From: Tricholoma matsutake
Lineage: Eukaryota; Basidiomycota; Agaricomycetes; Agaricales; Tricholomataceae
DNA length: 64,000 nt
NCBI GenBank assembly: GCA_026075535.2
Contig: AP026539.1
Span: forward strand, 7,502,001-7,566,000
Direction of reading: 5' to 3'
The translations under genes were made by a program, and so were the position numbers. The notes beneath the pieces are model-generated. The model searched no databases and was not told the origin of the DNA. It saw nothing but the letters and a program-made list of their open reading frames with translations. Shown here in pieces: positions 20,804 through 32,109 of this stretch. Every line of letters begins with the position of its first letter. Within the stretch, counting starts at the first letter, position 1.

Positions 20804-21421
20804 ATTCCTCCTAGTTTACCTAAAAACTTGTCCCACTATATTTCCACAATGCCTCAATGGATCCTTTCAAAAGTTTGCATTTTACATTATATATAGTATA
20901 TATACACACTCCCAGAATGAATTACTTAATTGTTCTTTTTTGGTATGCACATCTTCCTCCTAGTTTACCCAAAAAGCTCATTTACTGTATTTCAATGTGA
21001 GCAGTGTAAGTCAGGGCACCATCTACTGGGCTTGCACACCCCCTGGGGCCAAAGCAGTATGTAAATGGATGCATATAGAGGTGGGGAGTGATGGAGGAAG
21101 AGCTATGCACCAGAGACCAGGTTGAACCAAGTAGTCACAAAAAGGCAATAAACCAAATCCCCCTTCACAATAGTGCGAAAAACTTTGTATAACACTTGTA
21201 TTGTATTACTCTATACTTAAACTGCCAATTACACACTATAGAACTTGAAAAATGGCAGGTAGTTACCGTGGTGAATCAGACCTGTGGTGTTCTCAAAATA
21301 ACCATGGTAAAAAACTGGCACTGTGGTTGCAGTGTTCAAATGGGTGCAGTTTTGACAGGTATGGGTGCAGTGTGGGAAAATCTTACCCACGGTGTGACCT
21401 GTGTTACACCCTAGAGACAGC

Positions 21422-22558
21422 AGAGGAGGGTCCTCCAAAGATGACAACAATAGCAATGATGATGATCAATCCTTCCCACCCTCTGATGAGGGGGATGAAG
21501 TCAAAGGTACTAGCTTCCTTTGACCAAATGGTCATTGACAATTGAGGTCGTGGTCAGTTCCTGAAGGGACTCCATCTAGGAATACCCCTTCAGGTTGATC
21601 TGGGACCTGAGAGTCCCTGGTTACTTGATCAGCCTCTCACTCCAAACAAAGAAGCTATACCCAGGAGCTCGATTCATATTGAGACAAGGGTAACAGATGT
21701 CTGTAAGGGGACTAGGGGGGTGCCCTGTGTGTTTTTCCTATTTTTTATGTTTGTCCTATATTTTTCCCCACCTCATTTCCTTCTATTCTTCATTTTCTAT
21801 GATTTTTCCAGATTTTATTACTAATTTTCCCTTGCTATCATGTTTGTACATGTTGACACTTTTATATTTAGAGGCGGAGTACCCCTTCCGACACATACCC
21901 CTTGGTATGATGTCATTCGGTGGCCTTGATCCGCCTATCTCCACCTTTTTCTATTTTTAGGTTATATTTGATTTTTGTCGTCTTCACATATACTGGGCAT
22001 CAGCAAGGGGATCCTTAGAGTTTTCTCTTTGGATTTCCCTTTGCTAGGTGTGCCCCCAATCCCTGTATTATGTAGCATAATTTTAACTTTGGATTTCCCT
22101 TTGCTAGAGGCTTAGGTTGCCCTTATAATGTCCTTCTAAGTACTTGAAGGCTATGCACTCCAAGTTCTACAAACAAATTGACAACAAAGTTGCAGTGTCC
22201 CTGGACTCCTCCATGGACAAAAAGAATGGTCCCCATGTGCCCACCCCTCCAAATTATGGAGGAAGTCCTGATATGGAAGTGTTTGAGCATTGGCTCAACT
22301 CCCTGCTGCATTGGATGAGGGTAGGATGAATCTGTGGTCCAGAGAAGGACTCAGAGTGCATCGAGTACACTGGGATGTATCTCGAAGGAGTGGCCTTGAC
22401 CTGGTTCGAGGACAACATAGATGTGGTGCACCATCATCAGGCATCTTGGATGTTCAAGGATGTCATCACCAGGCTCTACAACTAGTTCATTCATGACAAT
22501 GCCACTCACAATGCTGCAGAGAATTTCTCATGCATGATATATGATGTTGGTGAAGGAG
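21422..22558 (+). pseudogene. Outer element gag, core region
   Basis: Two blocks separated by the solo LTR at 21702-22127 make up the gag core. The first (21422-21696) is Asp/Ser-rich. The second shows PPNYGGSPDMEVFEHW and YLEGVALTWFEDNID, matching the retrotransposon gag pattern. In-frame TGA (22326-22328) and TAG stops interrupt it, both explicable as C-to-T changes. The block ends where the MITE at 22559 begins. Confidence 0.75.
21702..22127 (+). mobile_element. Solo Gypsy LTR, TSD ATGTC
   Basis: This 426 bp unit starts TGTAAGGGGACTAGGG and ends GGTTGCCCTTATA. The 5 bp duplication ATGTC flanks it (21697-21701 and 22128-22132). It is nearly identical to the unit at 1815-2226. Unlike that copy, it keeps both TTTGCTAG repeats near its 3' end. 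Confidence 0.9.
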
Positions 22559-23912
22559 TAGGGAATGCCAGGGGTAACCCTCAGGTAAATTTTCCCATAC
22601 CCATACCTGTGAATGCCATACCCACATGGGTAGGGGTACAGTGTTACTGTGGGTTACTGTGGGTTACCCGTGGTTATTCATGGGTTTCAAGACAAATGTG
22701 TATTTCAATAATTTAATTACACTAATATATACCAAGAGAAACCCCCCCTCTCACATTTGGAGTGAGGGAGGGGGGGCGCTGCCTGTAGTCACTGAGAATG
22801 GAACGAGAAACCCCCCCCACTCACATTTGCAGTGAGAGGGGGGGGGGGGGGGGGGCTGTCATCATTCCACCCACTATCCACCCCACAAGCAGTTACTCAT
22901 GAGGCTGGGGGTGGGTGGTGTGTTGTTTCCTGTTCATTGTTGTCATCCTGCCCTTGTCATCGTCATCATCATGCTCTCATTGTTGTTGTAGTCATTCCAC
23001 CTGCTATCCACCCCATGAGCAGTTGCTCGCGAGGCTGGGGGTGGGTGGTGTGTCATTTCCTGTTCATTGTCATTGTCCTGCCCTCATCGTCATTGTCATT
23101 GTGCTCTGATCATTGTCATTGTGCTCTCATTGTTGTCATCATGCTCTCATTGTTGTCATCGTGCTCTTGTCATTGTCATTGTCATTCCACCCGCTATCCA
23201 CCCCATGAGCAGTTGCTCATGAGGCTGGGGGTGGGTCATGTGTCATTTCCTGTTTGTCATCATTGTCCTGCCCTCCTTGTTGTCCTCCTTGTTGTCTTGC
23301 CCTCATCGTTGTACCCATGTTGTTGTCGTCATCCTGCCCTTTTCCTCCTTGTCCTCCTGAAGATAACCCCCTGCAGCTCACATTTGATGTGAGGGAGGGG
23401 GAGTCGTCATCATCATTGCCTAGAACCAGAAGATAGCCCCCTCCAGCTCGCGTTTGATGTGAGGGAAGGGGAGTCATTGTTATAGTCACATAGATAAGCC
23501 CCTCCAGCTCACGTTTGAAGCGAGGGAGGGGGTGTCACTGTTGTTGTCACCCAGAAAAAGAAGATAACCCCCTCCAACTCGCATTTGATGCAAGGGAGGG
23601 GTCATTGTCATCATCATTGCCTAGAACCAGAAATTAACCCCTTCAGCTCGCATTTGAATCAAGGGAGGGGGAGTCATCATTGTCACCTAGAACTGTTGTT
23701 GTTGTTGTGATCAACAATGTCAAACCTGTTGATGTTGATCAACAGAGTCATATGATTACTCACCTGACCGGAAATTTGGTACTGGAATACCTGTAAACCC
23801 GCAGGTATGGGTATGGTTTTCCATGGGTACAGCAATCTCATACCCATACCCATACCTGTGCATACCCATGACCCAATACTCATGGTGTTACCCATACCCA
23901 TGACACTCCTTA
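22559..23912 (-). mobile_element. hAT-like MITE subfamily A, TSD TGAAGGAG
   Basis: This 1354 bp unit is the reverse-oriented sister of 10908-12195. It starts TAGGGAATGCCAGGGGTAAC and ends GGGTATGG...CATGACACTCCTTA. The exact duplication TGAAGGAG flanks it (22551-22558 and 23913-23920). It contains four GAGCAGTTGCTC-type hairpins, a GTCATC-rich stretch, and the 60 bp minisatellite in reverse. Confidence 0.92.
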
Positions 23913-25329
23913 TGAAGGAGTGATGAGTTACTATCACTGCCTGGAGGATATGCCACCAGGATGATATGTCCCCCTGGTAGGTTCACATTCAAGATGCAAC
24001 TCCTATTGGGAATGCCTAGCTCCATGGTGTCCTTTAGTCTCCTGAATTCATGGTGGCTGCTAACCTCAAGGTACATGAGCTTGAGGAACCCATGCCCTTG
24101 CAGTTGGGCATGGTGGGAAGTAGATCAAAAATCAACTTTGGGTTGTTTTCTGACTTTTAGCTGGCTGAGCTTAGAGATAACCATTATTTCAATGTGAGCA
24201 ACATTGATAGATATGATGCAATAGTAGGAACCGTATTCATGAGAAAGTACAGTATTGTACTCAACTTCTTGCAGGACAAGGTGTGACTCCAGGAAGTCCC
24301 TCTAATCACCATTCTCAAGGGTAAAAGCACATTCCATCAGGTGAGGCGGTATGCTATGAGAACACAAGCCATCCAGGAGGAATGACTTGATGGTGGCCCT
24401 CATGCTGCTATCAAGCCTCCTAAGGACCCCAACAAAATGGGGCCAAGTTTGATGTCTGTTCAACCACCTTCAGTTGAACCCAGGTCTGTGTGGATGGAAG
24501 AGGTCAGGGACATAGATCAACCCCAACATGGTGTTGGATTAAGCCTATCTGATCCTGTATTATTAGGACTGGATGAGGAGGACTGGGTACCTTCTTGACC
24601 ACTTGATCCAGAGACCAAGGATGGAGACTTGGAGGATTGGGATGAACTTGTTGAAGAATTCACTAGGGATTGGTTCCCTGATGGACCCAAGTATAATACT
24701 GCCCTGGGACTCAACATCTTCGCCCAATCCTGCTCCCTTGTCTTCTGCTCCCTCCATGCCACCAGCCTCCTCTCCTTCCCTGGACACCCCAGACTTTGAG
24801 AATGGAGGATGGACCTACATGGGAACCCCTTGTCATACCAAGGCCAAGAAAAATAAAGCTAAGAAAGACTGGAGGTGGGAGCAACTTGTGGCACAGGGAC
24901 TACCTCTCACAGGGTCGAGTGGAGTTCAGCCCAAGGCCATTGTTGCATGCATTACCAGAAATCCCCAAAACAAAATTGGATCTGAGTCCAAGCATACAGA
25001 CTCTGTGTCTGAGTCAGAAGAAGAACCTGTGTCCCCTGTCATTGCTCCTCCAGAGGAAGGGCAGCTCTCCAAACTATCTATGGTTGAGTTGTCTCCAGAG
25101 ACTCCAGTGTCTCAAGTGCCTTCATTGACACTCCCCCACCATCCTCCACCACCCATTAGATGATGGCTGGGAACTTGAGGGGATGGACAATGGGACTCTG
25201 GTGCACATGGATACTCATGATGACCCTTCCCCCTCCTCCACTCAGGAGGGATAAATTTACTTTCTTTGTTTCTTGATATATCTTGGTATGATCCTGGTTA
25301 TTCCATGCCTTGTCCCATGGGTTCAAGCC
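23913..25329 (+). pseudogene. Outer element gag end, protease-like region and tail
   Basis: After the MITE, the frame gives a gag C-terminal stretch with TFKMQLLLGMPSSMV. A retropepsin-like segment follows (about 24060-24290) with VHELEEPMPLQLG, a SRSKINFG block and NIDRYDAIVGTVFM, features of Gypsy-type proteases. A stop and a frame change lie within it. The last kilobase (24300-25329) holds Ser/Pro/Glu-rich frames such as 24573-25163 with no recognised domain. No reverse transcriptase is present before the purine tract at 25330-25341. Confidence 0.6.
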
Positions 25330-25341
25330 AAAAGGGGAGGG
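25330..25341 (+). promoter_or_regulatory. Polypurine tract of the outer element
   Basis: AAAAGGGGAGGG directly abuts the 3' LTR start TGTAGTG, as expected for the second-strand primer of an LTR retroelement in plus orientation. Confidence 0.75.
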
Positions 25342-25524
25342 TGTAGTGATCACGGACTATTTACTATACTTTATATATACCTTACCTGTCTATAGCATTA
25401 CACTGGACCCTTTATAAGGGCCAGTTAGTAATTGGACAGACAGACTTTTTACCTTACCCAACAATATATGTGATATGTGTTATTGTTGAGTGAAATTCTA
25501 AGGTCTACCCCCCAGTTCACTACA
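25342..25524 (+). repeat. 3' LTR of the outer element
   Basis: This 183 bp LTR matches 5762-5947 with four or so substitutions and a short gap in the TATATA stretch. It is followed by CCCCCC. Confidence 0.85.
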
Positions 25525-26414
25525 CCCCCCTCCCCATACAGATGCACTGACACAGGGCACCTTGTTCCCAGCTCCCCCAACATTAATCCCTACCTCTATA
25601 TACATCCCTCTACCCCTGTACATAACTTTTTTGGCTGTGGAGGGTGTACAAGCCCAGTAGTGGGTGCCCTGTCTCACACTCCCATCCCTTCTCCATGTTT
25701 CCCCTCTCCTCTCCTCATGTAGTACCATCCACAGTTACTCATAAATAGCAAGTTTAAAAGATGAGACCCTCCTCCTCCTCAAACTCAAGAAGAGTGCTTG
25801 CTCTGGGCTAAATTTGGCTGTAAAAGTGGAAATAACTGTTCATTGACACTATATATACATACATAAGTACTATAAATCAAAAAAGCGAGGGAAAATGGTC
25901 AGGAATGAGTGGAAAGGCATGCTCATCGTCGGGGATGATGAGCGCGATGGTAGCCGACACACGTCGATCAACCGCGGGAGATGATGATCGGACAGTGATC
26001 GAGGGGTGGGAACAGTGGCGGGAAGCTGTCCCTCACATTCCCTATGTGCTTATGTGAGCATGACGCTTACCTTGGTAAGTCCTGGTAAGTCTTTGGGGAG
26101 GCCGGTGTTGGGAAACGAGCCTTACAATACTTAGTGGGGACCGGATCACCGGGTTTGTGGGAAGATCAGGTGACTTGGGCATGTGCTCGGTCACATGTAG
26201 AACGCAAACGTCACATGTCAGTTCGCTGTGCAAAGTCAAATGAAGTTCCCGTCGCCCCGACGCCCGTGTCGTTGTCAACGATCGCTTGCTCTTTACTTCT
26301 ACCCCCTCAAAGCCTTCCACTGATACCTAGGCTGTGCAGTATCACGACATAGATCTATCTTGGGATCGCTCAACTTGGTATACTGCCTATAGAGCCTCGA
26401 CCCGCAGCTTTATA
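25525..26414. other. Spacer and HIR1 upstream region
   Basis: Up to about 25910 the sequence is pyrimidine-rich with no gene seen. From about 25910 the composition changes to the more balanced, CpG-containing sequence of the host island. The last few hundred bases should hold the HIR1 promoter and leader. No TATA box is obvious. Confidence 0.5.
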
Positions 26415-29400
26415 ATGCACTTTACAAAGCCATCCTGGGTAATTCATAAAGACTCAGCGAAGAATGACCAGAATGCGAAACGTTTGTCAATATTCTCAGT
26501 GCATGTCCATCCAGATGGTTCTCGTATCGCCACGGGCGGTCTGGACGCCAAAATTCGCATATGGAGTACAAAACCCATCCTGAACCCGGCATCCGAACTC
26601 TCTAATAAACCTCCGAAATCGCTCTGCACTCTGACTATGCATACTGGTCCAGTATTAACTGTTCGATGGGCACATTCTGGTCGTTGGCTTGCTAGTGGAA
26701 GCGATGATGAAATTGTTATGATTTGGGACCTTGATCCGTAAGTAAAAGAATTGCCTTCAAAGATCGTTATTTTCACCTACATCCAGGCACTCACGTGGAA
26801 AAGTGTGGGGCTCAGACGAGGTGAATGTCGAAGGGTGGAAACCTCTGAAGAGACTGCCTGGACATGAGAGCGGTAGCGAAAACTACAAATCTGCTTCAAT
26901 GCGTGTCTAATACCTATCAGATGTAACAGATGTTGCATGGTCTCCTGGAGATCGTTATCTTGCCTCTGTAGGGCTGGACTCACAAGTGATAGTGTGGTGT
27001 GGCTTCACTCTCGGTACGCGACCCTACCTTTGGACAACTTGTTATTGAAAATTGGTCGCAGAGCGTCTCCAAAAGCTTGATCAACACCAAGGTTTCGTGA
27101 AGGGTGTGTGTTGGGACCCAGTGGGAGAGTTCCTTGCCACTCAGTCCGACGACAGATCAGTTAAAATCTGGAGAACCACTGATTGGTCGCTGGAGGCCGA
27201 GATTACGAAACCGTTCGAGGACTCCCCTGGGAGCACCTTCTTCCGAAGACTCAGGCGAGTCGATTGGCTCCTGGTTTCGTCTGTCCTCTAAAGCCTGAGA
27301 TTTAGTTGGTCACCAGACGGTGCTCATATTACAGCTTCTAACGCCACTAACAACAAAGGCTTTGTATTTATCGCTGCCGTAATTACTCGCAACGCTTGGA
27401 CTTCAGACATAAGCTTAGTTGGTCACGAAAATACAGTCGAAGTTGCAGTGAGTTCATCCTTTCGATCGCTTGCGCGTGCGTTCTGAAATCGAGAAAGACA
27501 TATAACCCTCATATATTTTTACGCAACCCTTCAGGCCCTTTGGCAACATCAAATATATGTTCTGTCGTTGCACTAGGCGCCGATGATCGTTCTGTCTCTG
27601 TATGGCAAACAAAATCTGCTCGTCCTTTGATTGTTGCGAAAGAGGTGTTTGAAAGGCAGATAATGGACTTAAGCTGGTATGTCCGTATATTTATGCTGAC
27701 ATCTATGTACCAACGTCTCTGTTTAGGTCTTGGGATGGATTGAACTTGTACGCTGCATCATCAGACGGTACTATTGCCGTCTTCAATTTCACTGCCGAAG
27801 AGCTTGAGGGCATTGCGCCTCATTCAGTCCAAGAACAATACCTCACGAAGTTCGGCTTTTCGCCGCCTCCGATTCCAGAAGGGTATTCCCACGTCTCCAC
27901 GACGCAAATCACGCCTCCTCCGTCCCCCTCTCGGTCAGCTCGAAAACCGCCTCAGTCTGAAACCGCAGGCTTTGACAACGCCAATGGTGGCGGCGAGCAG
28001 GTCAACATGCTTGTTGCGAAACGCAGCAACAAGAAACGTGCCAATCTCACGACACAAGTTGGATCAGTTCCTTCTGCAGGCGCTAGTGGCATTTCAATCG
28101 GTAGTAAGATTGCAGGACCCTCAGCGCCAGTTTCAAAACGTGCTCAGTTGGCACCAGTCAGAAATGCAACAATGTCATTTATGCAGCCTCAATCTCCAAC
28201 CTCGTTCCCCTTGCCTTCAGAGCAGCCTTTCGACGCGCCGGACAGCTGGTCACGTCATGCTGATGTTGCAATGGATTTGGATGTGCCCATTGATTCACTC
28301 GGAACTCCCAACTCGCCCATCAATTCAAGAGGGAAGCGGAAGGCATCGGCTATTATCGATTTGACGGATGAGGCCAAGCCCACGAAATCCCGAACGTTGG
28401 GTGGCGATCGGCCAAGGGACGTCGTAGTAGTGAAAGAGATTGGGCTATCTGAAAGTACAATACCAGCTGCGTGGGGTGCACCGCAAGGAAATAGTCTTCC
28501 GGTACCTCCGCTTCTGACATCTTTGACGGCGGAGATTGACGGCAGCGAAGATGTCTTTGAAGGGCGAAATTCAGAGGACGACGGCACGCTCCATTTGTTG
28601 TATGATTGATTTCTTAACTGACCATATTTACTAGGTCCGACAGAGGTGATATTTGTGAGTGGCAAGCAGACGCAGTGGCTTGACTATCTACCGTCACCTG
28701 CGTTGCTTGTCAAAGCCACGTCGCATTTTTGTGCTGTAGCTATGCAGGACGGATGTGTGAACGTATACTCTCACACAGGTAGAAGGTACGTCTTACAAGT
28801 GGTGTCCCTGTGTTCTGTTCTAATTTTGTAGACTTATACCAACTCTGAGTCTCGGTTCACCTTGTTCGTTCATGGACGTCAGTAAACATGTGCTCTTGGT
28901 CATCACATCGAGTGGCCAGCTGTATTCATGGTGGGAATGCATACTATAGTCAGTTTTTCCTGTTGAAATAACATACTTTTAGGAATGTCAAGAAGCAATG
29001 CTCAATATTCCCATCGATATCTGTACTACCTCTTTTGACTTCCCCCAATTACACAGTAACATCAGCAGCTGTCCGACCAAATGGTTTGCCCATCGTAAAT
29101 TGCTCGAACGGCGTGGTATCTTCCTATGACCCTGCCCTATCAGCGTGGGTGAAGATAAGCGAGACCTGGTGGTCTGAAGGCTCGGACGCCTGGCAGGGTC
29201 GACGTGCAAATACGCAATCCGCCGGCCGCGGTATCCTATCGGCTGTCGAGGGCAGCATCAGTGGCACGCCTGATGAAGCGGTTGCGGATAAGCAAAGGCC
29301 AAAGTGGTGGAATACTGCGTTGACGCTAGGCCATCTGGAGACGAGACTCAGTTCGACGAGGTTACTTGACAGTCCGCAGGAGTATAAACAAGCGATGTCG

Positions 29401-29756
29401 ATGTATGCGAAGCGCATTGCGGATGAAGGGTTTAGAGCCAAGGCGGAGGAATTGATCAAGGAGCTTTTTGGTCCCGTTTATTGGTGCGTGTGCAACGGCG
29501 GCGAGGTCCATTTTAGTTATATGTTAGCTGATATTTGTATTAGCCGGCCTGGTCGGGAGGATGTATGGTCACCCACTGTCGTTGGGCTATCCAAACGTGA
29601 TCTTTTGAAGGACGTTTTGTCAATATTCGGTAAGTCAGTCAGACATTCGCCTTACTACAGAATCTCATTCGTTTCGCTGCAGCTCGGAGTAAAACACTGA
29701 CAAAACTTGCAATGGACTGGCAGGATACGTTGAAGAAAGCGGCCAGCGAGGACTAA
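26415..29756 (+). CDS. HIR1: Histone chaperone HIR1/HIRA homologue, 12 exons
   Basis: HIR1 is a nuclear H3-H4 chaperone of the HIR complex, acting in replication-independent nucleosome assembly and histone-gene repression. The start at 26415 gives MHFTKPSWVIHKDS, the family N-terminus. Exons are 26415-26737, 26787-26872, 26921-27013, 27062-27254, 27300-27447, 27498-27676, 27727-28583, 28635-28785, 28832-28930, 28983-29483, 29544-29629 and 29683-29756. They total 2790 nt (929 residues). N-terminal WD40 repeats show HPDGSRIATGGLDAKIRIW, SGRWLASGSDDEIVMIWD and VGEFLATQSDDRSVKIW. A Ser/Pro-rich linker with a KRKASAIIDLTDE stretch follows. The C-terminal Hira domain has VSGKQTQWLDYLPSPALL and KISETWWSEGSDAWQGR. 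Introns 4 (27255-27299) and 7 (28584-28634) are best read as GC-AG, since only these keep the conserved frame. Confidence 0.95.
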
Positions 29757-30007
29757 TTTTTATATTGTAATTTTGTCGTGTAGGACTTGCAATACATTAC
29801 CCTTATAAGTATTTGGCAGGCTTGAAGTTGATATGATATGATATGATATGATTCAGGTCGACATAAGTAACTCAGGTAAGGTGGAAGCCGTACCTCGAGT
29901 TGAGTGCCATAAGAAAGGACAATCATGTGATAACACCGTGGAGGATGACGTCATGAAGTTATCGCTGAAACGTCGAACGAGCATCTCCTTACAGTCCCTA
30001 TAACTCA
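29757..30007. other. HIR1 to DUF4336 spacer with ATATG microsatellite
   Basis: This short spacer holds the 3' end of HIR1 and the promoter of the next gene. Four tandem ATATG units lie at 29831-29850. Nothing else is recognised. Confidence 0.7.
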
Positions 30008-31265
30008 ATGTCTGAGACCGTTATTCGCGAGGTGAGTGCATCGCATTCCAAACAAGTCTAGCGTTGAATCTTGGAACTACCCAGGTTGCTAGAGGTGTTT
30101 GGATCTTCTCTTGGTTGGTTCCAACTATTGCGGAGGTTCTCTGTAATTAAACACGTTTAGCCCCTTTGCTCGGTATGGAATAATCCCGTTTGGAGGCAGA
30201 TCAACTGCTATCAAGTTGAAAAACGGAGGGGTCTGGCTTTTAGCATCCACACCATTAGAGCCAGAGATTAAATCCAAACTGAACGAATTGGGTTCTGTTC
30301 AGTAAGGGTATTGCTATGCCCCCCCAATAATTTTAGACTGAACCAAAGTCCCTTGTTGTAGATACATAATGGGTGCAGATGCGGTTCATCATCTCTACCT
30401 CGGTGCTGAACATGCAATTTTCGTGTCACCTACAACCATTGACGACTTTTTGATTCATACAGGCGACTACAAAAGAGAATATCCTAGTGCCAAGTTGATC
30501 GCACCTAAGGAAGCCATCGAGAGACACGGAGAAAGCGATCTCAATTTTGACGGAGGTAGTAATTAGCACCTCGTCCCCTATTGTCTTTCTTTCTAAATCA
30601 TGAGTATAGCATGGGGCGCAGATCCTTCAGATACCAAGTATGGTTTTGAAGACGAGGTAAGCTTCTCTTATTGATTTGGGTATCTTTATGACGTACATTC
30701 CCATAATCAGATAAAAGCTTGGTACAGTGGACGCATCGATCTCGGTTTCCTACTCACATTCGTTATTCCAGTTTTTTCTCCGGGTTCAAGAACAAAGACA
30801 TCGCTTTCTTCCACCGCGAATCAAAGGTTATGATACAGGCTGATCTGCTCTTCAATTTGCCTGGCAAGGAACAGGTATATATGTCCTTGGATACAAGTAT
30901 AAAATTCGGACGATTAAATGTGGTGTCAGTATTCGAAATCAAAATCTTCTGCAAACTGTTTTGGTATCAGCGGTCTAAGCCCGTCATCGTGGTTTCATCG
31001 AAGAGTCGTGTGGAGCTTGGGAATTGACAAAGAGTACAATCTTGTGCTTCCATTTTCTTCAAGCTAATGTCGTAATGCATGCAGGGAGATGAAAAGGGAT
31101 GCGAAGACTGTTGCGGGCTGGGATTTCGAGAAGATAATCCCTTGTCATGGCGTCAGTTCTCTCCCTTCTTATATTGTTTCTTCACTGCTACAGGTTTTTC
31201 AGGATGTCATTGAGAAGGATGCAAAACAAGCTTGGAAAGATGTCTACAGATTTTATCTTGATTGA
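30008..31265 (+). CDS. DUF4336-family protein (metallo-beta-lactamase-like), 11 exons
   Basis: The protein fits the fungal DUF4336 family, related in fold to metallo-beta-lactamases. Its substrate is unknown. Exons are 30008-30031, 30085-30113, 30161-30301, 30362-30402, 30463-30555, 30610-30656, 30711-30721, 30772-30874, 30930-31033, 31085-31151 and 31203-31265. They total 723 nt (240 residues). Landmarks are FARYGIIPFGGRSTAIKL, MGADAVHHLYLGDYKREYP, FSGFKNKDIAFF, QADLLFNLPGKEQYSKS and GWDFEKIIPCHGDVIEKD. The HH of VHH and the CHGD motif are candidate metal ligands by analogy. Exon 7 has only 11 bases. The intron at 30403-30462 is 60 bp, in frame and free of stops, so its retention would add 20 residues. 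It lies 251 bp downstream of HIR1, on the same strand. Confidence 0.85.
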
Positions 31266-32109
31266 GATGCATTGCAACTTGCAAACTTCTCGACGTCATG
31301 GTTATTCCACATCTGTCCTGTTCTATAGTTTTGTTAATGTATTCCCTGTGTTGTATTCACATTCTAATTTTATCCTGTCCATGTCATGACATTGATTTAG
31401 GAAAGAACATTTGCTTCCCCCTCCCCATTATACACTGCGGACATTGGCCCATAAAAGTGCTGGAATATATTAAGGACAAATTTAGAAAATATCTCCAGTA
31501 TATGTAGTCAACCGATAAAAGTTGTACTTATTTAAAATTTATCCTGTTATCAATACACCATAAGTATATGGGTGAGATTTATGAAGAAAAAATTGATAAT
31601 ATATTCATCATAAGAGGAGTACATAAAGGGAGGATATTCTCAAAATTTATTCTTCACCATAAAAGTTCAAAGGAAATATGGAATATATTGGAAAACTTAT
31701 TTTAAATATATCCTGACAATATAAATTTAATCTCTCCACGATCTATCTGTTGGATAAACGACAAACAAAGTCTCCAATAATATCTTCACAGAATAAATTG
31801 TGGATCAATTGGATCTATATTTAGACACCTTCATTTGCAGTGAAGATGCTAGCAATGGATGGCATACCGTACTAAGATTAGATGATGGGAGGCTAGTGCA
31901 GTTCTTTCAACTGAGGCTCGTCAAATCTGATACTGCATTCCAACTCTCCTGTTTGCATTGGTTTTTAGCCTTTTAAGATATAAACTTAACTAAGTAAATT
32001 AAAAAAGGTCGCATCAGAATGTGTAGTAAACAATTCCTCATTGAGATTTTCTTTTGGCGATTCCGACATGCATTAGGGTAAGAGCCTGAGTTTTCTCGAA
32101 GCTATCTAT
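31266..32109. other. AT-rich spacer between convergent genes
   Basis: This 844 bp spacer separates the 3' ends of the DUF4336 gene and FET3. From about 31430 to 31830 it is strongly AT-rich, with direct fragments such as ATATATCCTG and ATTTATCCTG. It could be an old, unrecognisable insertion. No gene or clear terminal repeats are seen. Confidence 0.55.

Larger units (their letters stand above)
19371..20960 (+). repeat. About 150-158 bp tandem repeat split by a MITE
   Basis: Units beginning CCTCCTAGTTTA.CTAAGAAACCC recur at 19451, 19609, 19757 and again after the MITE at 20807. Each unit contains TATTTCCACAAT.CCTCAA and a TATATAGTATATATACACCCTCCC stretch. The spacings are 158 and 148 bp. The first and last units are partial. 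Confidence 0.85.
19095..21413. mobile_element. hAT-like element with internal satellite, TSD GAGACAGC
   Basis: The unit starts TAGTGTATATCATGGGC and ends GACCTGTGTTACACCCTA. The exact 8 bp duplication GAGACAGC flanks it (19087-19094 and 21414-21421). The terminal inverted repeats are weak. The interior holds a roughly 150 bp tandem repeat, and a MITE (19762-20803) has inserted into that repeat. No transposase is recognisable. Excision would rejoin the gag frame of the outer element. Confidence 0.82.
5762..25524 (+). mobile_element. Outer LTR element hosting the first nest
   Basis: Two LTRs in the same orientation (5762-5947 and 25342-25524) differ by only a handful of positions. They are flanked on both outer sides by CCCCC, which is a weak duplication because it is low complexity. 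A purine tract AAAAGGGGAGGG lies immediately before the 3' LTR. Between them, plus-strand gag and retropepsin-like sequence appears in the right order in four blocks (5948-6921, 21422-21701, 22133-22558, 23913-25341). The blocks are separated by five independent insertions. No reverse transcriptase is seen, so the element was non-autonomous or lost pol. Each insertion must be younger than this element. Confidence 0.72.

Noticed and set aside
22832..23392. Long open frame of 186 codons rich in Cys, His, Ser and Leu
   Set aside because: It lies wholly within a MITE of GTCATC repeats and hairpins, and similar frames open on the opposite strand of the sister copy. It is a low-complexity artefact.
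31430..31830. Possible AT-rich transposon between the DUF4336 gene and FET3
   Set aside because: No terminal repeats or flanking duplications could be found, so it is left as spacer.
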